Shown here piece by piece: positions 42,747 through 51,761 of a stretch of DNA of 64,000 bases. A program made the translations under genes and the position numbers. The notes below the pieces were generated by a model. That model was not told where the DNA came from and did no database searches. It worked only from the letters and a program-made list of their open reading frames with translations. The stretch is from JADFJB01 sp964464595 (GTDB lineage Bacteria > Zhuqueibacterota > JdFR-76 > DREG01): positions 1 to 64,000 of the forward strand of contig CAYXGW010000005.1 of the NCBI GenBank assembly GCA_964464595.1. The letters run 5' to 3'. Each line of letters begins with the position of its first letter. The first letter of the stretch is position 1.

Positions 42747-43163
42747 ATGCCTATGTCCGTTAAACTAGTGATTCCTAGTAATATCGATAAAATTGAAGAA
42801 GCGGCATCATTCGTTGAAAGCAATGCAAAAAAGATGCAATTTAGCGAACCCGAAGTTGACAACATTGTTATTGCAATTACAGAGGCGATTAGTAATGCAA
42901 TCATACACGCTAATAAGAGTGATGAAAGAAAAAAAGTGACAATTGAGATCATTTCTAATCATGACTCAATGATTACCAAAGTAAAGGATGAAGGTCCTGG
43001 TTTTAACCTCAAAAAGATCGACGATCCACTGTTACCGGATAACTTACTTAAAGAAAGTGGCAGAGGAATTTTTATATTAAATTCATTACTGGATTCAGTA
43101 GATTATTCTTTTTCAGACCAGGGCACCGTAGTTACACTGATCAAGAAAAAACAGAATAAATAA
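42747..43163 (+). CDS. anti-sigma factor, RsbW-type ATP-binding
   Basis: HATPase_c_2 protein of 138 aa. The N-box is ITEAISNAIIHANKSD, the G1-type DEGPGFN follows, and GRGIFILNSLLDSV is the G2 region. RsbW/SpoIIAB-type kinases bind a sigma factor and phosphorylate a partner STAS protein. A STAS gene follows after 143 nt on the same strand, so a partner-switch is likely. The sigma factor is not in the window. Confidence 0.93.
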   Translation: MPMSVKLVIPSNIDKIEEAASFVESNAKKMQFSEPEVDNIVIAITEAISNAIIHANKSDERKKVTIEIISNHDSMITKVKDEGPGFNLKKIDDPLLPDNLLKESGRGIFILNSLLDSVDYSFSDQGTVVTLIKKKQNK

Positions 43164-43306
43164 ATCCCCATGAAAATTAATTAAGCTAAAAAATGCATTG
43201 CAAGTCAAAATTTAACTATTTAAATTTAAATAAATACTCTTTACAAAAAAAGGTTGATACAATTAATTTCTTATTTCCCCAAACCAAGCCTCAAGGAGGA
43301 AGCTAA

Positions 43307-43645
43307 ATGACAATAAAAGAAGAGATACGGGACAATATTGCGATTCTTTATATTAAAGGGAATATGATGGGCGGCCCAGATACAATGCAAATCCATGAGA
43401 AAATCAAAAGTCTTTTGGTTGATAAAATTCAAAATGTTGTGATCGATTTAAGCAAAGTAAAATGGATGAACAGTTCCGGTTTAGGTTCATTAATGGCATG
43501 TATGAGCACATTAAAGAATGGGGGGGGTCAGTTGAAGATCTCCGGAGCTACTGAGAAGATTAAAAATTTATTCATGATTACAAAACTTATGACCATTTTT
43601 GAAACTTATGAAACTACAGATAGGGCAATAGCAAATTTCAAATAA
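43307..43645 (+). CDS. STAS-domain anti-sigma factor antagonist
   Basis: A 112-aa SpoIIAA/RsbV-type protein. The phosphorylatable serine lies in DLSKVKWMNSSGLGSL. Unphosphorylated, it would bind the RsbW-like kinase encoded just upstream and release the sigma factor. The ATG has AGGAGG a few bases upstream. A strong bidirectional hairpin follows at 43667-43714. Confidence 0.93.
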   Translation: MTIKEEIRDNIAILYIKGNMMGGPDTMQIHEKIKSLLVDKIQNVVIDLSKVKWMNSSGLGSLMACMSTLKNGGGQLKISGATEKIKNLFMITKLMTIFETYETTDRAIANFK

Positions 43646-43666
43646 AATATTAAGTGCATTACAAAG

Positions 43667-43715
43667 AAAAAGGCGGTCATTCGTCCAGAAATTATGGTTG
43701 AAAACCGCCTTTTTT
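43667..43715. terminator. bidirectional intrinsic terminator between STAS and OmpA genes
   Basis: aaaaaggcggt (43667-43677) pairs perfectly with accgccttttt (43704-43714) around a 26-nt loop, giving a T-run at each end. It can terminate the plus-strand STAS gene and the converging minus-strand OmpA gene. Confidence 0.88.
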
Positions 43716-43750
43716 TATAAATACTGGCATTCAATACCAGCTCACATTTT

Positions 43751-45418
43751 TTAACGAATTGATACTCTTAAGCTCGAATTTCTTTTTTCTTCATTTTTAT
43801 CTAAATCCGGCAATCCAGTTACAATAATTCCATCATCAACCATTCGGAATGCAACACGTCGATGCAATGCAATTGGGAATGCTTTGTAATTCGGATTTTT
43901 AGACAAATTTGCATATTCTCCATAACCAGTGGTGGGAAGACGATCAATTGTTATTTTAAATTTTCTTGATAAATAGTTTTTAACCACTTCTGCTCGTTTG
44001 ATGCTAAGCTTTTCATTGTATTCCTCAGTACCAGTACTATCTGCAAATCCTATGATTTCTAACTGAATTTCCGGATTCTGCTCTAAAATTTCACCGATAT
44101 TATCGAGTTGTTCAATATAATCTATTACAAGTTCCGAACTACCAAAATCAAAATAAACCCCGAATATCGGCTGTTTTACCAGTCCGACAAGCAGATTTTT
44201 TTGAGTGAATCTATCGGAAATGATACTTACTTTTGCCATGGAATTCTTACTGTAGTCACCAGGAATTATAGTTCTGCCAATAAAATCAACAATCGCATCA
44301 GAATCTGAATTCTCTTCAACATCAATACCGTTCGGAACTCCGTCGTTGTCCGAATCTTTAGCCAATCCAAAGGCATCTACTTCAGCACCTGGGAAAGATA
44401 AAATCTCTTGATCGATAGCATCCGGCACACCATCTCTGTCTGAATCTAGCGGCACACCAGTTCCATCGACAGGCCATCCATTAGGTGTATCCAGATCAAA
44501 ATCTCTTCGATCATCTATTCCATCGTTGTCATAATCCGGGCGGAATGTATCAAGTGATAAATTCAAACCGACTAGTAATTGCCAGTTTTCTTTGTAATTG
44601 GCTGTAAGTGATTTCTTCAGATTGTCCAACGAACGCATGAAACCAACTTCCAACCCTAATTTCGGTGTGAGAGAATATTGCGCACCGAGAGAAACATTCA
44701 AGAAATCCTTGAAAAAATCAAAATTAGAATCAAGGGAAGTTCGGGTATAAACATCAGCCAATAAAAACAGCCGGTTATTATACCGATATTTTAAAGCAAA
44801 AGAAGCCAACAATTGGTTTCTCAAATTCCATTTGCCTTGTACATCTTCATAAGCATAGCCGATGTTAAACTGTCCTTCCAGATTATACGTAATTGGCTTC
44901 GAAGCCAGGTACAGCGCTTCCAAAGAATATGCTTTACCATCAAAAGGATACCCAGGTGCATCGACAAACAAAGCGCCTCCGGGAGTTTCTAGGCTCATTT
45001 TAACCGCATGTGAAATGGAAAACTTCTTAAAATCCGGCAACAAATATTTTAGTCCGATTTTACCTATGCCCAAACCGGTTTGATATTTATTTGAAGAAAC
45101 CCCGGAAACATAATGTGCAAAGGTTGTAACCAATCCCTGTAACTCCAATTTACCTGTTAAGCCAAATTCTCCAGAGGCTGCAACTTTCATAAGCATTGCA
45201 TTGGAGTTATATTTATTGACCATTTCGGAATGATAGTAACTGGTTAGTTTTAATCCCAATTTGCCCTTTTCCGAAACCCTGGGTGACTGTGTAAAATAAA
45301 CGCCATCGCCTCCTTCAATGGCTCTTGGCGCCACCTGGGCTATAACTTGCGACGATATTAAAGATAGAAATAAAACTGAAATGATTCGGCCAAAATATTT
45401 TTTGTTAGCCTTTTTCAT
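43751..45418 (-). CDS. OmpA-family protein with thrombospondin type 3 repeats
   Basis: 555 aa: a signal peptide ending in VIAQ, an N-terminal barrel-like region (to about 290), calcium-binding DxDxDG-type TSP3 repeats (DYDNDGIDDRRDFD, DSDRDGVPDAID, DSDNDGVPNGID), and a C-terminal OmpA peptidoglycan-binding domain (VYFDFGSSELVIDY, EIIGFADSTG, SIKRAEVVKNYL). Such proteins tie the outer membrane to peptidoglycan. It faces mpl from across a 245-nt gap, so promoters for both lie there. Ends at the shared terminator. Confidence 0.92.
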   Translation of the reverse strand: MKKANKKYFGRIISVLFLSLISSQVIAQVAPRAIEGGDGVYFTQSPRVSEKGKLGLKLTSYYHSEMVNKYNSNAMLMKVAASGEFGLTGKLELQGLVTTFAHYVSGVSSNKYQTGLGIGKIGLKYLLPDFKKFSISHAVKMSLETPGGALFVDAPGYPFDGKAYSLEALYLASKPITYNLEGQFNIGYAYEDVQGKWNLRNQLLASFALKYRYNNRLFLLADVYTRTSLDSNFDFFKDFLNVSLGAQYSLTPKLGLEVGFMRSLDNLKKSLTANYKENWQLLVGLNLSLDTFRPDYDNDGIDDRRDFDLDTPNGWPVDGTGVPLDSDRDGVPDAIDQEILSFPGAEVDAFGLAKDSDNDGVPNGIDVEENSDSDAIVDFIGRTIIPGDYSKNSMAKVSIISDRFTQKNLLVGLVKQPIFGVYFDFGSSELVIDYIEQLDNIGEILEQNPEIQLEIIGFADSTGTEEYNEKLSIKRAEVVKNYLSRKFKITIDRLPTTGYGEYANLSKNPNYKAFPIALHRRVAFRMVDDGIIVTGLPDLDKNEEKRNSSLRVSIR

Positions 45419-45663
45419 GTTACACCTCCTATGTGTTAATAAATTTATTTAGTTCCTTTTATCCGGTGAAACTTCCCTTTGCCATATTCGTACCAAATCG
45501 ATTTTATGATTATTTAAGCACAAAATGCCAAATATATTAAAGGATAATGTGATTCACATAAGATACAGTTTTCAGAACCGATACAGAATTCAGGGAAATC
45601 TATGGAAGTTTATGTTTCCTATTTTTATATTGAGACGCTTTTTAAAAATTTAACGAAAAAAAT

Positions 45664-47085
45664 ATGATCATAAAAGATTTCAAGCAAATCCATTTCATCG
45701 GAATATGTGGTTCAGCTATGGCCAATATGGCAGTAAAGATGAGCAAAATGGGCTACAAGGTAACGGGGTCAGATGAAAATATATATCCGCCAATGAGTAC
45801 TTTCCTGGAAAATAATGGTATACCAGTGGATAATTTCCAAAAGGAAAATCTAAAAAATAACCCACAATTGGTTATCATCGGAAATGCTGTTTCACGAGGC
45901 AACCCGGAAGCAGAATATGTCCTTGAAAATAAAATACGGTTTATCTCTCTTCCGGAAGCGCTTAAAACATTTTTTCTTTATGATAAGAAAAACATCGTAG
46001 TTGCCGGAACACATGGTAAAACTACTTCAACATCAATTCTTGCATGGGTATTAGAGTGTGCCAATCGAGACCCAAGTTTCATTATCGGAGGAATTCCAAT
46101 TAATTTTGGTTATGGTTTTAAAACCGGAAAAGGAAAAGAATTTATTGTAGAAGGAGACGAATACGATTCTGCCTTTTTTGACAAACGTTCAAAGTTTGTC
46201 CATTATCTTCCGGAAATCGTTGTTATTAATAATATTGAATTTGACCATTGCGATATATTTCGAGGTCTTGATGATATTTTAATCAGTTTTCGTGATTTAA
46301 TTAACCTGATTCCTCGAAATGGGCTTTTGGTAGCTAATGGTGATGATGCAAATGTACGAACACTGATTGATAAAAGTTATGCACCTGTTGAAACCTTTGG
46401 ATTTCGAAGCGATGTTAAATGGCAAATTAAAAATTTGCAAAACTTACCCGAAGGGGTTCAATTTGAACTATACAACAAAGGCAGTTTTACCGGGGAATTT
46501 TTTGTTCCACTTTCAGGGGATCATAATACCATGAATGCAGCGGGTAGCGTCGTTGTTTTAAACCACCTGGGACTATCAAGACAAGAAATTCAGAATGGAT
46601 TTAATTCTTTTAAAAGTATTCGCAGACGCCTCGAGGTTCGAGGAGTTATTGATTCTATTACAGTTTACGATGATTTTGCACATCATCCGACCGAAATTCA
46701 AGAAACCCTGGAAGGATTACATAATCAATACCCGGATAGCCGGTTGTGGGCAATTTTTGAGCCCAGGACTAACACAGTAAGACGCAATATTTTCCAAAAA
46801 GAATTGTCGAGATCTTTCGAACCTGCTTATGGGATAGCAATTGGCAAGATTAATCGAGCCCACCTTTTAACAGCAGAAGAAACACTGGATCGCGAACAAA
46901 TCCGTGCTGACCTTACCCTGAAAAATAAGGAAGCTTTTTATCACGATGATGTAAATGAAATCATCAATTGGCTGTTACCCAAATTAAATCCAAACGATCA
47001 TGTAGTAATTATGTCAAATGGTAGTTTTGACGGCATTCATGATAAACTGCTAATCAGGTTGGAAGAATTCAGCCCAACTCAATAA
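45664..47085 (+). CDS. mpl: UDP-MurNAc:L-Ala-gamma-D-Glu-mDAP ligase (murein recycling)
   Basis: Mpl ligates recycled murein tripeptide to UDP-MurNAc. The 473-aa protein has the Mur-ligase N-terminal loop GICGSAMANMA, the P-loop GTHGKTT at 115-121, EGDEYDSAFFDKRSKFVHY, and the ligase motif DHNTMNAAGSV. The peptide-ligase C-terminal part carries YDDFAHHPTEI and FEPRTNT. MurC differs in the YDSAFFDKRSK segment, which favours Mpl. It may be monocistronic. Confidence 0.94.
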   Translation: MIIKDFKQIHFIGICGSAMANMAVKMSKMGYKVTGSDENIYPPMSTFLENNGIPVDNFQKENLKNNPQLVIIGNAVSRGNPEAEYVLENKIRFISLPEALKTFFLYDKKNIVVAGTHGKTTSTSILAWVLECANRDPSFIIGGIPINFGYGFKTGKGKEFIVEGDEYDSAFFDKRSKFVHYLPEIVVINNIEFDHCDIFRGLDDILISFRDLINLIPRNGLLVANGDDANVRTLIDKSYAPVETFGFRSDVKWQIKNLQNLPEGVQFELYNKGSFTGEFFVPLSGDHNTMNAAGSVVVLNHLGLSRQEIQNGFNSFKSIRRRLEVRGVIDSITVYDDFAHHPTEIQETLEGLHNQYPDSRLWAIFEPRTNTVRRNIFQKELSRSFEPAYGIAIGKINRAHLLTAEETLDREQIRADLTLKNKEAFYHDDVNEIINWLLPKLNPNDHVVIMSNGSFDGIHDKLLIRLEEFSPTQ

Positions 47086-47226
47086 ATTCATATCAACATC
47101 ATGTGCCTTCTTCGTGCTACGTCCGCTTATTACTTAAAAGATCGATTTTAACAGCAATGGGGGAAAATTGAACCTGAAAATAATAGGAAAGCATTAAGGC
47201 AGTTAGAAAAAGAATTTGAAAATTAT

Positions 47227-48600
47227 CTAATCCTCTTCATCACTTATTCCATATTGCCGCAGTTTTTCCCGTAACGTTGATCGGGAAATACCAAGAACCC
47301 TGGCTGTTTGAGATTTGTTATTCTTATTCTCTTTAAGAACGAATAGGATATGGCGCTTTTCCATTTCATTTAGAGACATATCTGAAGTCAACGAATCTCC
47401 CAAAGTAACTGGAGCTTTGTGGCTCTCAATATTTAATTCTTGCGGAAGATGTTCAGCGCCAATATTTAAATCAAGACATAAAATCACAGCACGTTCAATT
47501 ACATTTTTTAATTCTCGAACATTTCCCGGCCAGTTATAGTGAACAAGTATCTTTTCGGCTGCCGGGGTTAAACCTCTTATATCCTTATTAAAATCGTTGT
47601 TGTTTCTATCAATAAATAATTTTGCTAGTGGTAAAATATCTTCCGGCCTCTTACGGAGGGGTGGCACTTCAACATCCATAACCTTCAAACGATAATATAA
47701 ATCATCACGGAAAGTCCCTTTCTGGACACATTCAAGTAGATTTTGATTGGTTGCCGCAATAACGCGGACATCAACCTGAATATTATGGGTACCTCCAACC
47801 CTTAGAAACGAGTGAGTTTCAAGAATCCTTAATAATTTAGGCTGAAGCGAAGGATTTAAACTGGATATTTCATCAAGAAAAATTGTTCCGGTGTGGGCCA
47901 TTTCAAAAAGGCCCTTTTTGGCTACTTTAGCATCTGTAAATGCGCCCTTTTCATGCCCAAACATTTCACTTTCTAGAAGGTTTTCAGGAATTGCTCCGCA
48001 ATTAATTTTTATCAAAGGATTGTTTTTCCTTCCACTTGAAAGATGGATTGCATTGGCCACCAATTCTTTTCCAGTCCCGCTCTCACCTTGTATAAGAACA
48101 GGTGTTTTGGGTGTTGCACTAACAATCTTAATAAATTCCTTTACTTGTTTCAATGGTTCACTGGTGCCAAATAACTCCGAGTCAGGAGAGTCAATTCTCT
48201 GTTGCCACCGCAACCGGGCAACTTCTCGTCTTAACTTTTGAGTTTCCATCGCTTTCTTTACCACTAACCGCAGTTCTTCCAAGTCAAACGGTTTTACCAG
48301 GTAATCAAAAGCGCCATTTTTCATTGCATGAATAGCCGGTTCAATATCCGCAAACGCTGTCATCATCACTACTATGATTTCAGAATCATGTTCTTTTATT
48401 TCTTGTAGAATCTCGAGGCCATTTTTCCCAGGAAGCCTGATATCCAACAAAACTAAGTCTACAAGATGATCTTGTAAATAAACTTCACCTTCCTCCCCTG
48501 AAGTAACCGTATGTGCATGATAGTCTTTTTTGCGCATTGCATCAGCTATGGAAACCCCTAAATCTTCATTATCTTCAATTATTAATAAATTTTGTTCCAA
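47227..48600 (-). CDS. NtrC-type sigma-54-dependent response regulator
   Basis: 457 aa: REC domain with phosphoacceptor D53 (LLDIRLPG), AAA+ domain with Walker A GESGTGKE at 172-179, the sigma-54 loop GAFTDA at 219-224 (a known variant of GAFTGA), Walker B GTIFLDEIS, and a Fis-type HTH near 430-450 (QTARVLGISRSTLREKL). It is the last gene of a four-gene kinase block on the minus strand, 5 nt after the hybrid kinase, which is its likely phosphodonor. A sigma-54 factor is required elsewhere. Confidence 0.96.
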   Translation of the reverse strand: MEQNLLIIEDNEDLGVSIADAMRKKDYHAHTVTSGEEGEVYLQDHLVDLVLLDIRLPGKNGLEILQEIKEHDSEIIVVMMTAFADIEPAIHAMKNGAFDYLVKPFDLEELRLVVKKAMETQKLRREVARLRWQQRIDSPDSELFGTSEPLKQVKEFIKIVSATPKTPVLIQGESGTGKELVANAIHLSSGRKNNPLIKINCGAIPENLLESEMFGHEKGAFTDAKVAKKGLFEMAHTGTIFLDEISSLNPSLQPKLLRILETHSFLRVGGTHNIQVDVRVIAATNQNLLECVQKGTFRDDLYYRLKVMDVEVPPLRKRPEDILPLAKLFIDRNNNDFNKDIRGLTPAAEKILVHYNWPGNVRELKNVIERAVILCLDLNIGAEHLPQELNIESHKAPVTLGDSLTSDMSLNEMEKRHILFVLKENKNNKSQTARVLGISRSTLREKLRQYGISDEED

Positions 48601-48605
48601 TGAAT

Positions 48606-50516
48606 CTAACCTTCAGTTGGCAATAATATAGTAAAACTAGTCCCTTTTTCAATTTCACTCTGAACATGAATTTCGCCGCCATGCTCTTCAATAATTCGAT
48701 AAACTATAGACAACCCCAAACCCGTTCCCTGGGGTTTTGTCGTAAAAAATGGGTCGAAGATATTCTCCTGGTGTTCTTTTCGAATACCAATGCCGGAATC
48801 ACTAATTTTCACTTCAACAAAAGGCAACTCTTTTCTTGGACCTTTATATGCTTTTCCCCTTCGATCCATATGAGTAGGAGGGATTTTGGTGTTATTAGCG
48901 GAAATTGACAACGAACCGCCATTCGGCATTGCGTCTACTGCATTGATGATCAAATTTAAAAAGACTTGTAGAATTTGATTTAAATCAATGTAGGCTGAAC
49001 GAAGGTCTTTTTCATAGCTCTCGGAAAACTCGATGCTCGCAGATGTCAATTTTTTTCCCAGAAGAGCCATAACTTCGTTTACGATATCTTTGACCTTGTT
49101 ATTTTTTTTGATGGGTGGCCGTGGCCGCGCATAAGAAAAGAATGTCTTTAGCAATTCGTCAAGCCTGTTTACCTGCCTTAAGATTCTTTGTAAATATTCA
49201 CGGTGCGGGTGATTGGGCTCGACTTCTTCTTCCAAGGTTTGTACAATCGTTTTGATTCCGGCCAATGGGTTTCGAATTTCATGAGCGATGCCGGCTGCCA
49301 GAACACCCAAAGAAGCCAACCGGTCCATCCGGATCATATCTATCTGCATTCTCTTGGTAGTTGAAATATCGCGAAATGTGATTATCGTACCCAATTTCGA
49401 ATTTTCATCATCCCGCCAGGGAGTTTGGCTAAAACCAATGTGAACTTTTTTTCCATCCTTGTGAGTAATTACAGCTTCTTGGCTAAGAACAGTCTTTTTC
49501 TTACCATTTTCGGGCGGAAGTATGATCTCGATTTCGTCGCTTGGAATGATAAAATCGATTTTTTGATTGATCACTTCATCAAAAGAAAAACCTAATATTT
49601 CTTCTGCAGCAGAATTAAAAAAGGTAATTCTACGATTTTGATCAACTGTAATCATACCACTGCTTATACTCTTAATAATACTTTCGGTAAGGCTTTGTAA
49701 GCTGGCAATTTGAGACTCAAGTTGAAATTTTTCCGTAACATCTCTAGCAATTCCCACCATACCGGAGATTGAGTTGGGTTCTCGTAAAGGATTTAAATTC
49801 GTTGCAAAATATTTTGTGGCTTGGTCTTTATCGCGAATTCGAATTTGAAATTGATGGCCTATACCGCGAATGCATTTTGCTATTGCTTCTTCAACAACTG
49901 GTTGATCTTGTGGAATAACTAAATCAACCAGGAAATGATTAACCCAATCTTCGTATTTGAGTTTTGTAAGAAAAGCAAGCTGTCTGTTTACAAAAATGAC
50001 CTTTCCTTGTTCATCAAGTGTAAAGATTAGATCATTGGCATTCTCAATTAAATCACGATATTTGTATCGGGTTCGCTCAATTTCTTCTTCCAATTCAAGA
50101 TTTCGGTCACGAATTTCCGTGGTTTTCAAAACATTTTGAATGACGTTAATTAACTCACGATGGCCAAAGGGTTTAAATAAAAAAGCTGCTAATCCTTTCT
50201 CAAATAACTCATCTTGGTCAATACCTTCATCATTACGAGCCGTTAGCATTATAACGGGGATTTTACAATAGTCTTTATATTTTTTGTTTGTAATCAACTC
50301 CAGAAAAAAATCTTTCCCGGTAAGTTTGGGTAACATATAATCCAGGATAATTAGATCCGGCTTATCAGCAATTATCTTTTTAAACCCATCTTCTCCTGTT
50401 GTAGCACTTACATAATTATATCCACCCTTTTGTATGATAACCCGACCGATATCAAGCATTCCAGGATCATCATCTATTAAAAGAACCGTTTTTTTCCTGG
50501 AGGTATTCGCTGTCAA
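48606..50516 (-). CDS. REC-PAS-PAS histidine kinase
   Basis: 636 aa, cytoplasmic. REC comes first (D59 in LIILDYMLPK), then two PAS domains (about 150-265 and 275-390), HisKA with H412 in AGIAHEIRNPL, and HATPase with DSGIGI and GTGLGLSIV. The frame starts at TTG; any later ATG would cut into the REC fold, so TTG is preferred. The N-terminal receiver lets it take phosphate from one of the two upstream kinases and drive the NtrC regulator downstream. Confidence 0.94.
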   Translation of the reverse strand: MTANTSRKKTVLLIDDDPGMLDIGRVIIQKGGYNYVSATTGEDGFKKIIADKPDLIILDYMLPKLTGKDFFLELITNKKYKDYCKIPVIMLTARNDEGIDQDELFEKGLAAFLFKPFGHRELINVIQNVLKTTEIRDRNLELEEEIERTRYKYRDLIENANDLIFTLDEQGKVIFVNRQLAFLTKLKYEDWVNHFLVDLVIPQDQPVVEEAIAKCIRGIGHQFQIRIRDKDQATKYFATNLNPLREPNSISGMVGIARDVTEKFQLESQIASLQSLTESIIKSISSGMITVDQNRRITFFNSAAEEILGFSFDEVINQKIDFIIPSDEIEIILPPENGKKKTVLSQEAVITHKDGKKVHIGFSQTPWRDDENSKLGTIITFRDISTTKRMQIDMIRMDRLASLGVLAAGIAHEIRNPLAGIKTIVQTLEEEVEPNHPHREYLQRILRQVNRLDELLKTFFSYARPRPPIKKNNKVKDIVNEVMALLGKKLTSASIEFSESYEKDLRSAYIDLNQILQVFLNLIINAVDAMPNGGSLSISANNTKIPPTHMDRRGKAYKGPRKELPFVEVKISDSGIGIRKEHQENIFDPFFTTKPQGTGLGLSIVYRIIEEHGGEIHVQSEIEKGTSFTILLPTEG

Positions 50517-50534
50517 ATTTATACTCTCATTTTC

Positions 50535-51752
50535 CTAGAGTATCCATTCCATGTTTAGCTGGTCTTCTGATGAATGGATAGCTGGTTTATCACCGTTGGA
50601 ATCTATTTGATGATCAATAGGAAGGTTAAAATAGAATGTGGAACCTGTTCGTAAAGTTGAATCAACCCAAATCTCTCCGCCATGAAGATGGATAAGATTT
50701 TTGGCTAAACTTAATCCCAAACCTGCACCACCATATTTTCTACTAATGCTTCCGTCAACTTGTTGAAAATCTTCAAATATTTTTTCTATATCCGGCTCGG
50801 CAATTCCGATACCGGTATCTCGAATTGCAAATTCCAAAAAATCGTTGTTGCGATATACTCTTAATTCTATTTCACCAGAATCCGTAAATTTAACGGCATT
50901 GCTTAATAGATTTAGCAATACCTGATAAATTTTTTGAGCGTCGATATAAAGAATTGGGAGGTCATCATCAAGCGTTTGAATGAATTTCAAATTCTCTCCA
51001 TTCAAAGAGGGTCTGATCGTAGAGACAGCTGCTTCGATGATATTCACTATAGGGTTTGCTTCCGGATAAAGTTGAAACTTACCTTTATTGATCCGAGAAA
51101 AATCTAATAAATCATTGATCAATTTTAAAAGATGGTTACCACTATCGAATATATTTTTGAGAGCATTCACTTGAGCTTCATTCACTTGACCATATAGTTC
51201 CTCTCCCAAAAGCTCTGCATACCCGAGGATGCAATTCAAAGGTGTTCTTAGCTCATGGCTAATTGTTGATAAAAATTGAGTTTTTAATTGATTCAACTCG
51301 CTTAATTGTTTGTTTTTATCGATAAGCTGGCGATTTATCCGTTGAATTTCTTGACTTCGTTTTTTTCTGTCCTGTTCAGCGATAACTTCTCTTGTAATGT
51401 CTCGTACTATTCCATGATATCCTACAACCCTCTTTTGTCGAAAAACCGGGATCATAGTTAGTTCTACCGAGATGATTGTGTTTGATTTAGCCGATAACCA
51501 GGTTTGTAAAACCCTGTTCCTATTTTTAGGGTTACCATTTTCAAATTTTTTAATAATTTTTTTATATTCATTGTCACTAAAAAAGAAAGAAAAGTGTTTT
51601 CCCTGTAATTCCTGAAGAGTATAACCCGTTAACTTGGTAACCGCCTGGTTTAGAAAACGGATATGTCCTGTTGCATCAAGAAGATAAAAGCAATCAGTAG
51701 CATTTTCAACAAGATCGTTGTAATATTCTTCAGGATTCTTCAATAATAACAC
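50535..51752 (-). CDS. PAS-domain soluble histidine kinase
   Basis: 405 aa without membrane segments. A PAS domain at about 10-120 (DCFYLLDATGHIRFLNQAV) is followed by a helical linker, HisKA with H166 in STISHELRTPL, and HATPase (DTGIGIAEPDIE and GGAGLGLSLA). Start is GTG at 51752, 9 nt after the previous gene. It is the middle gene of the block. Signal is unknown. Confidence 0.93.
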   Translation of the reverse strand: MLLLKNPEEYYNDLVENATDCFYLLDATGHIRFLNQAVTKLTGYTLQELQGKHFSFFFSDNEYKKIIKKFENGNPKNRNRVLQTWLSAKSNTIISVELTMIPVFRQKRVVGYHGIVRDITREVIAEQDRKKRSQEIQRINRQLIDKNKQLSELNQLKTQFLSTISHELRTPLNCILGYAELLGEELYGQVNEAQVNALKNIFDSGNHLLKLINDLLDFSRINKGKFQLYPEANPIVNIIEAAVSTIRPSLNGENLKFIQTLDDDLPILYIDAQKIYQVLLNLLSNAVKFTDSGEIELRVYRNNDFLEFAIRDTGIGIAEPDIEKIFEDFQQVDGSISRKYGGAGLGLSLAKNLIHLHGGEIWVDSTLRTGSTFYFNLPIDHQIDSNGDKPAIHSSEDQLNMEWIL

Positions 51753-51761
51753 CTTGAATAT

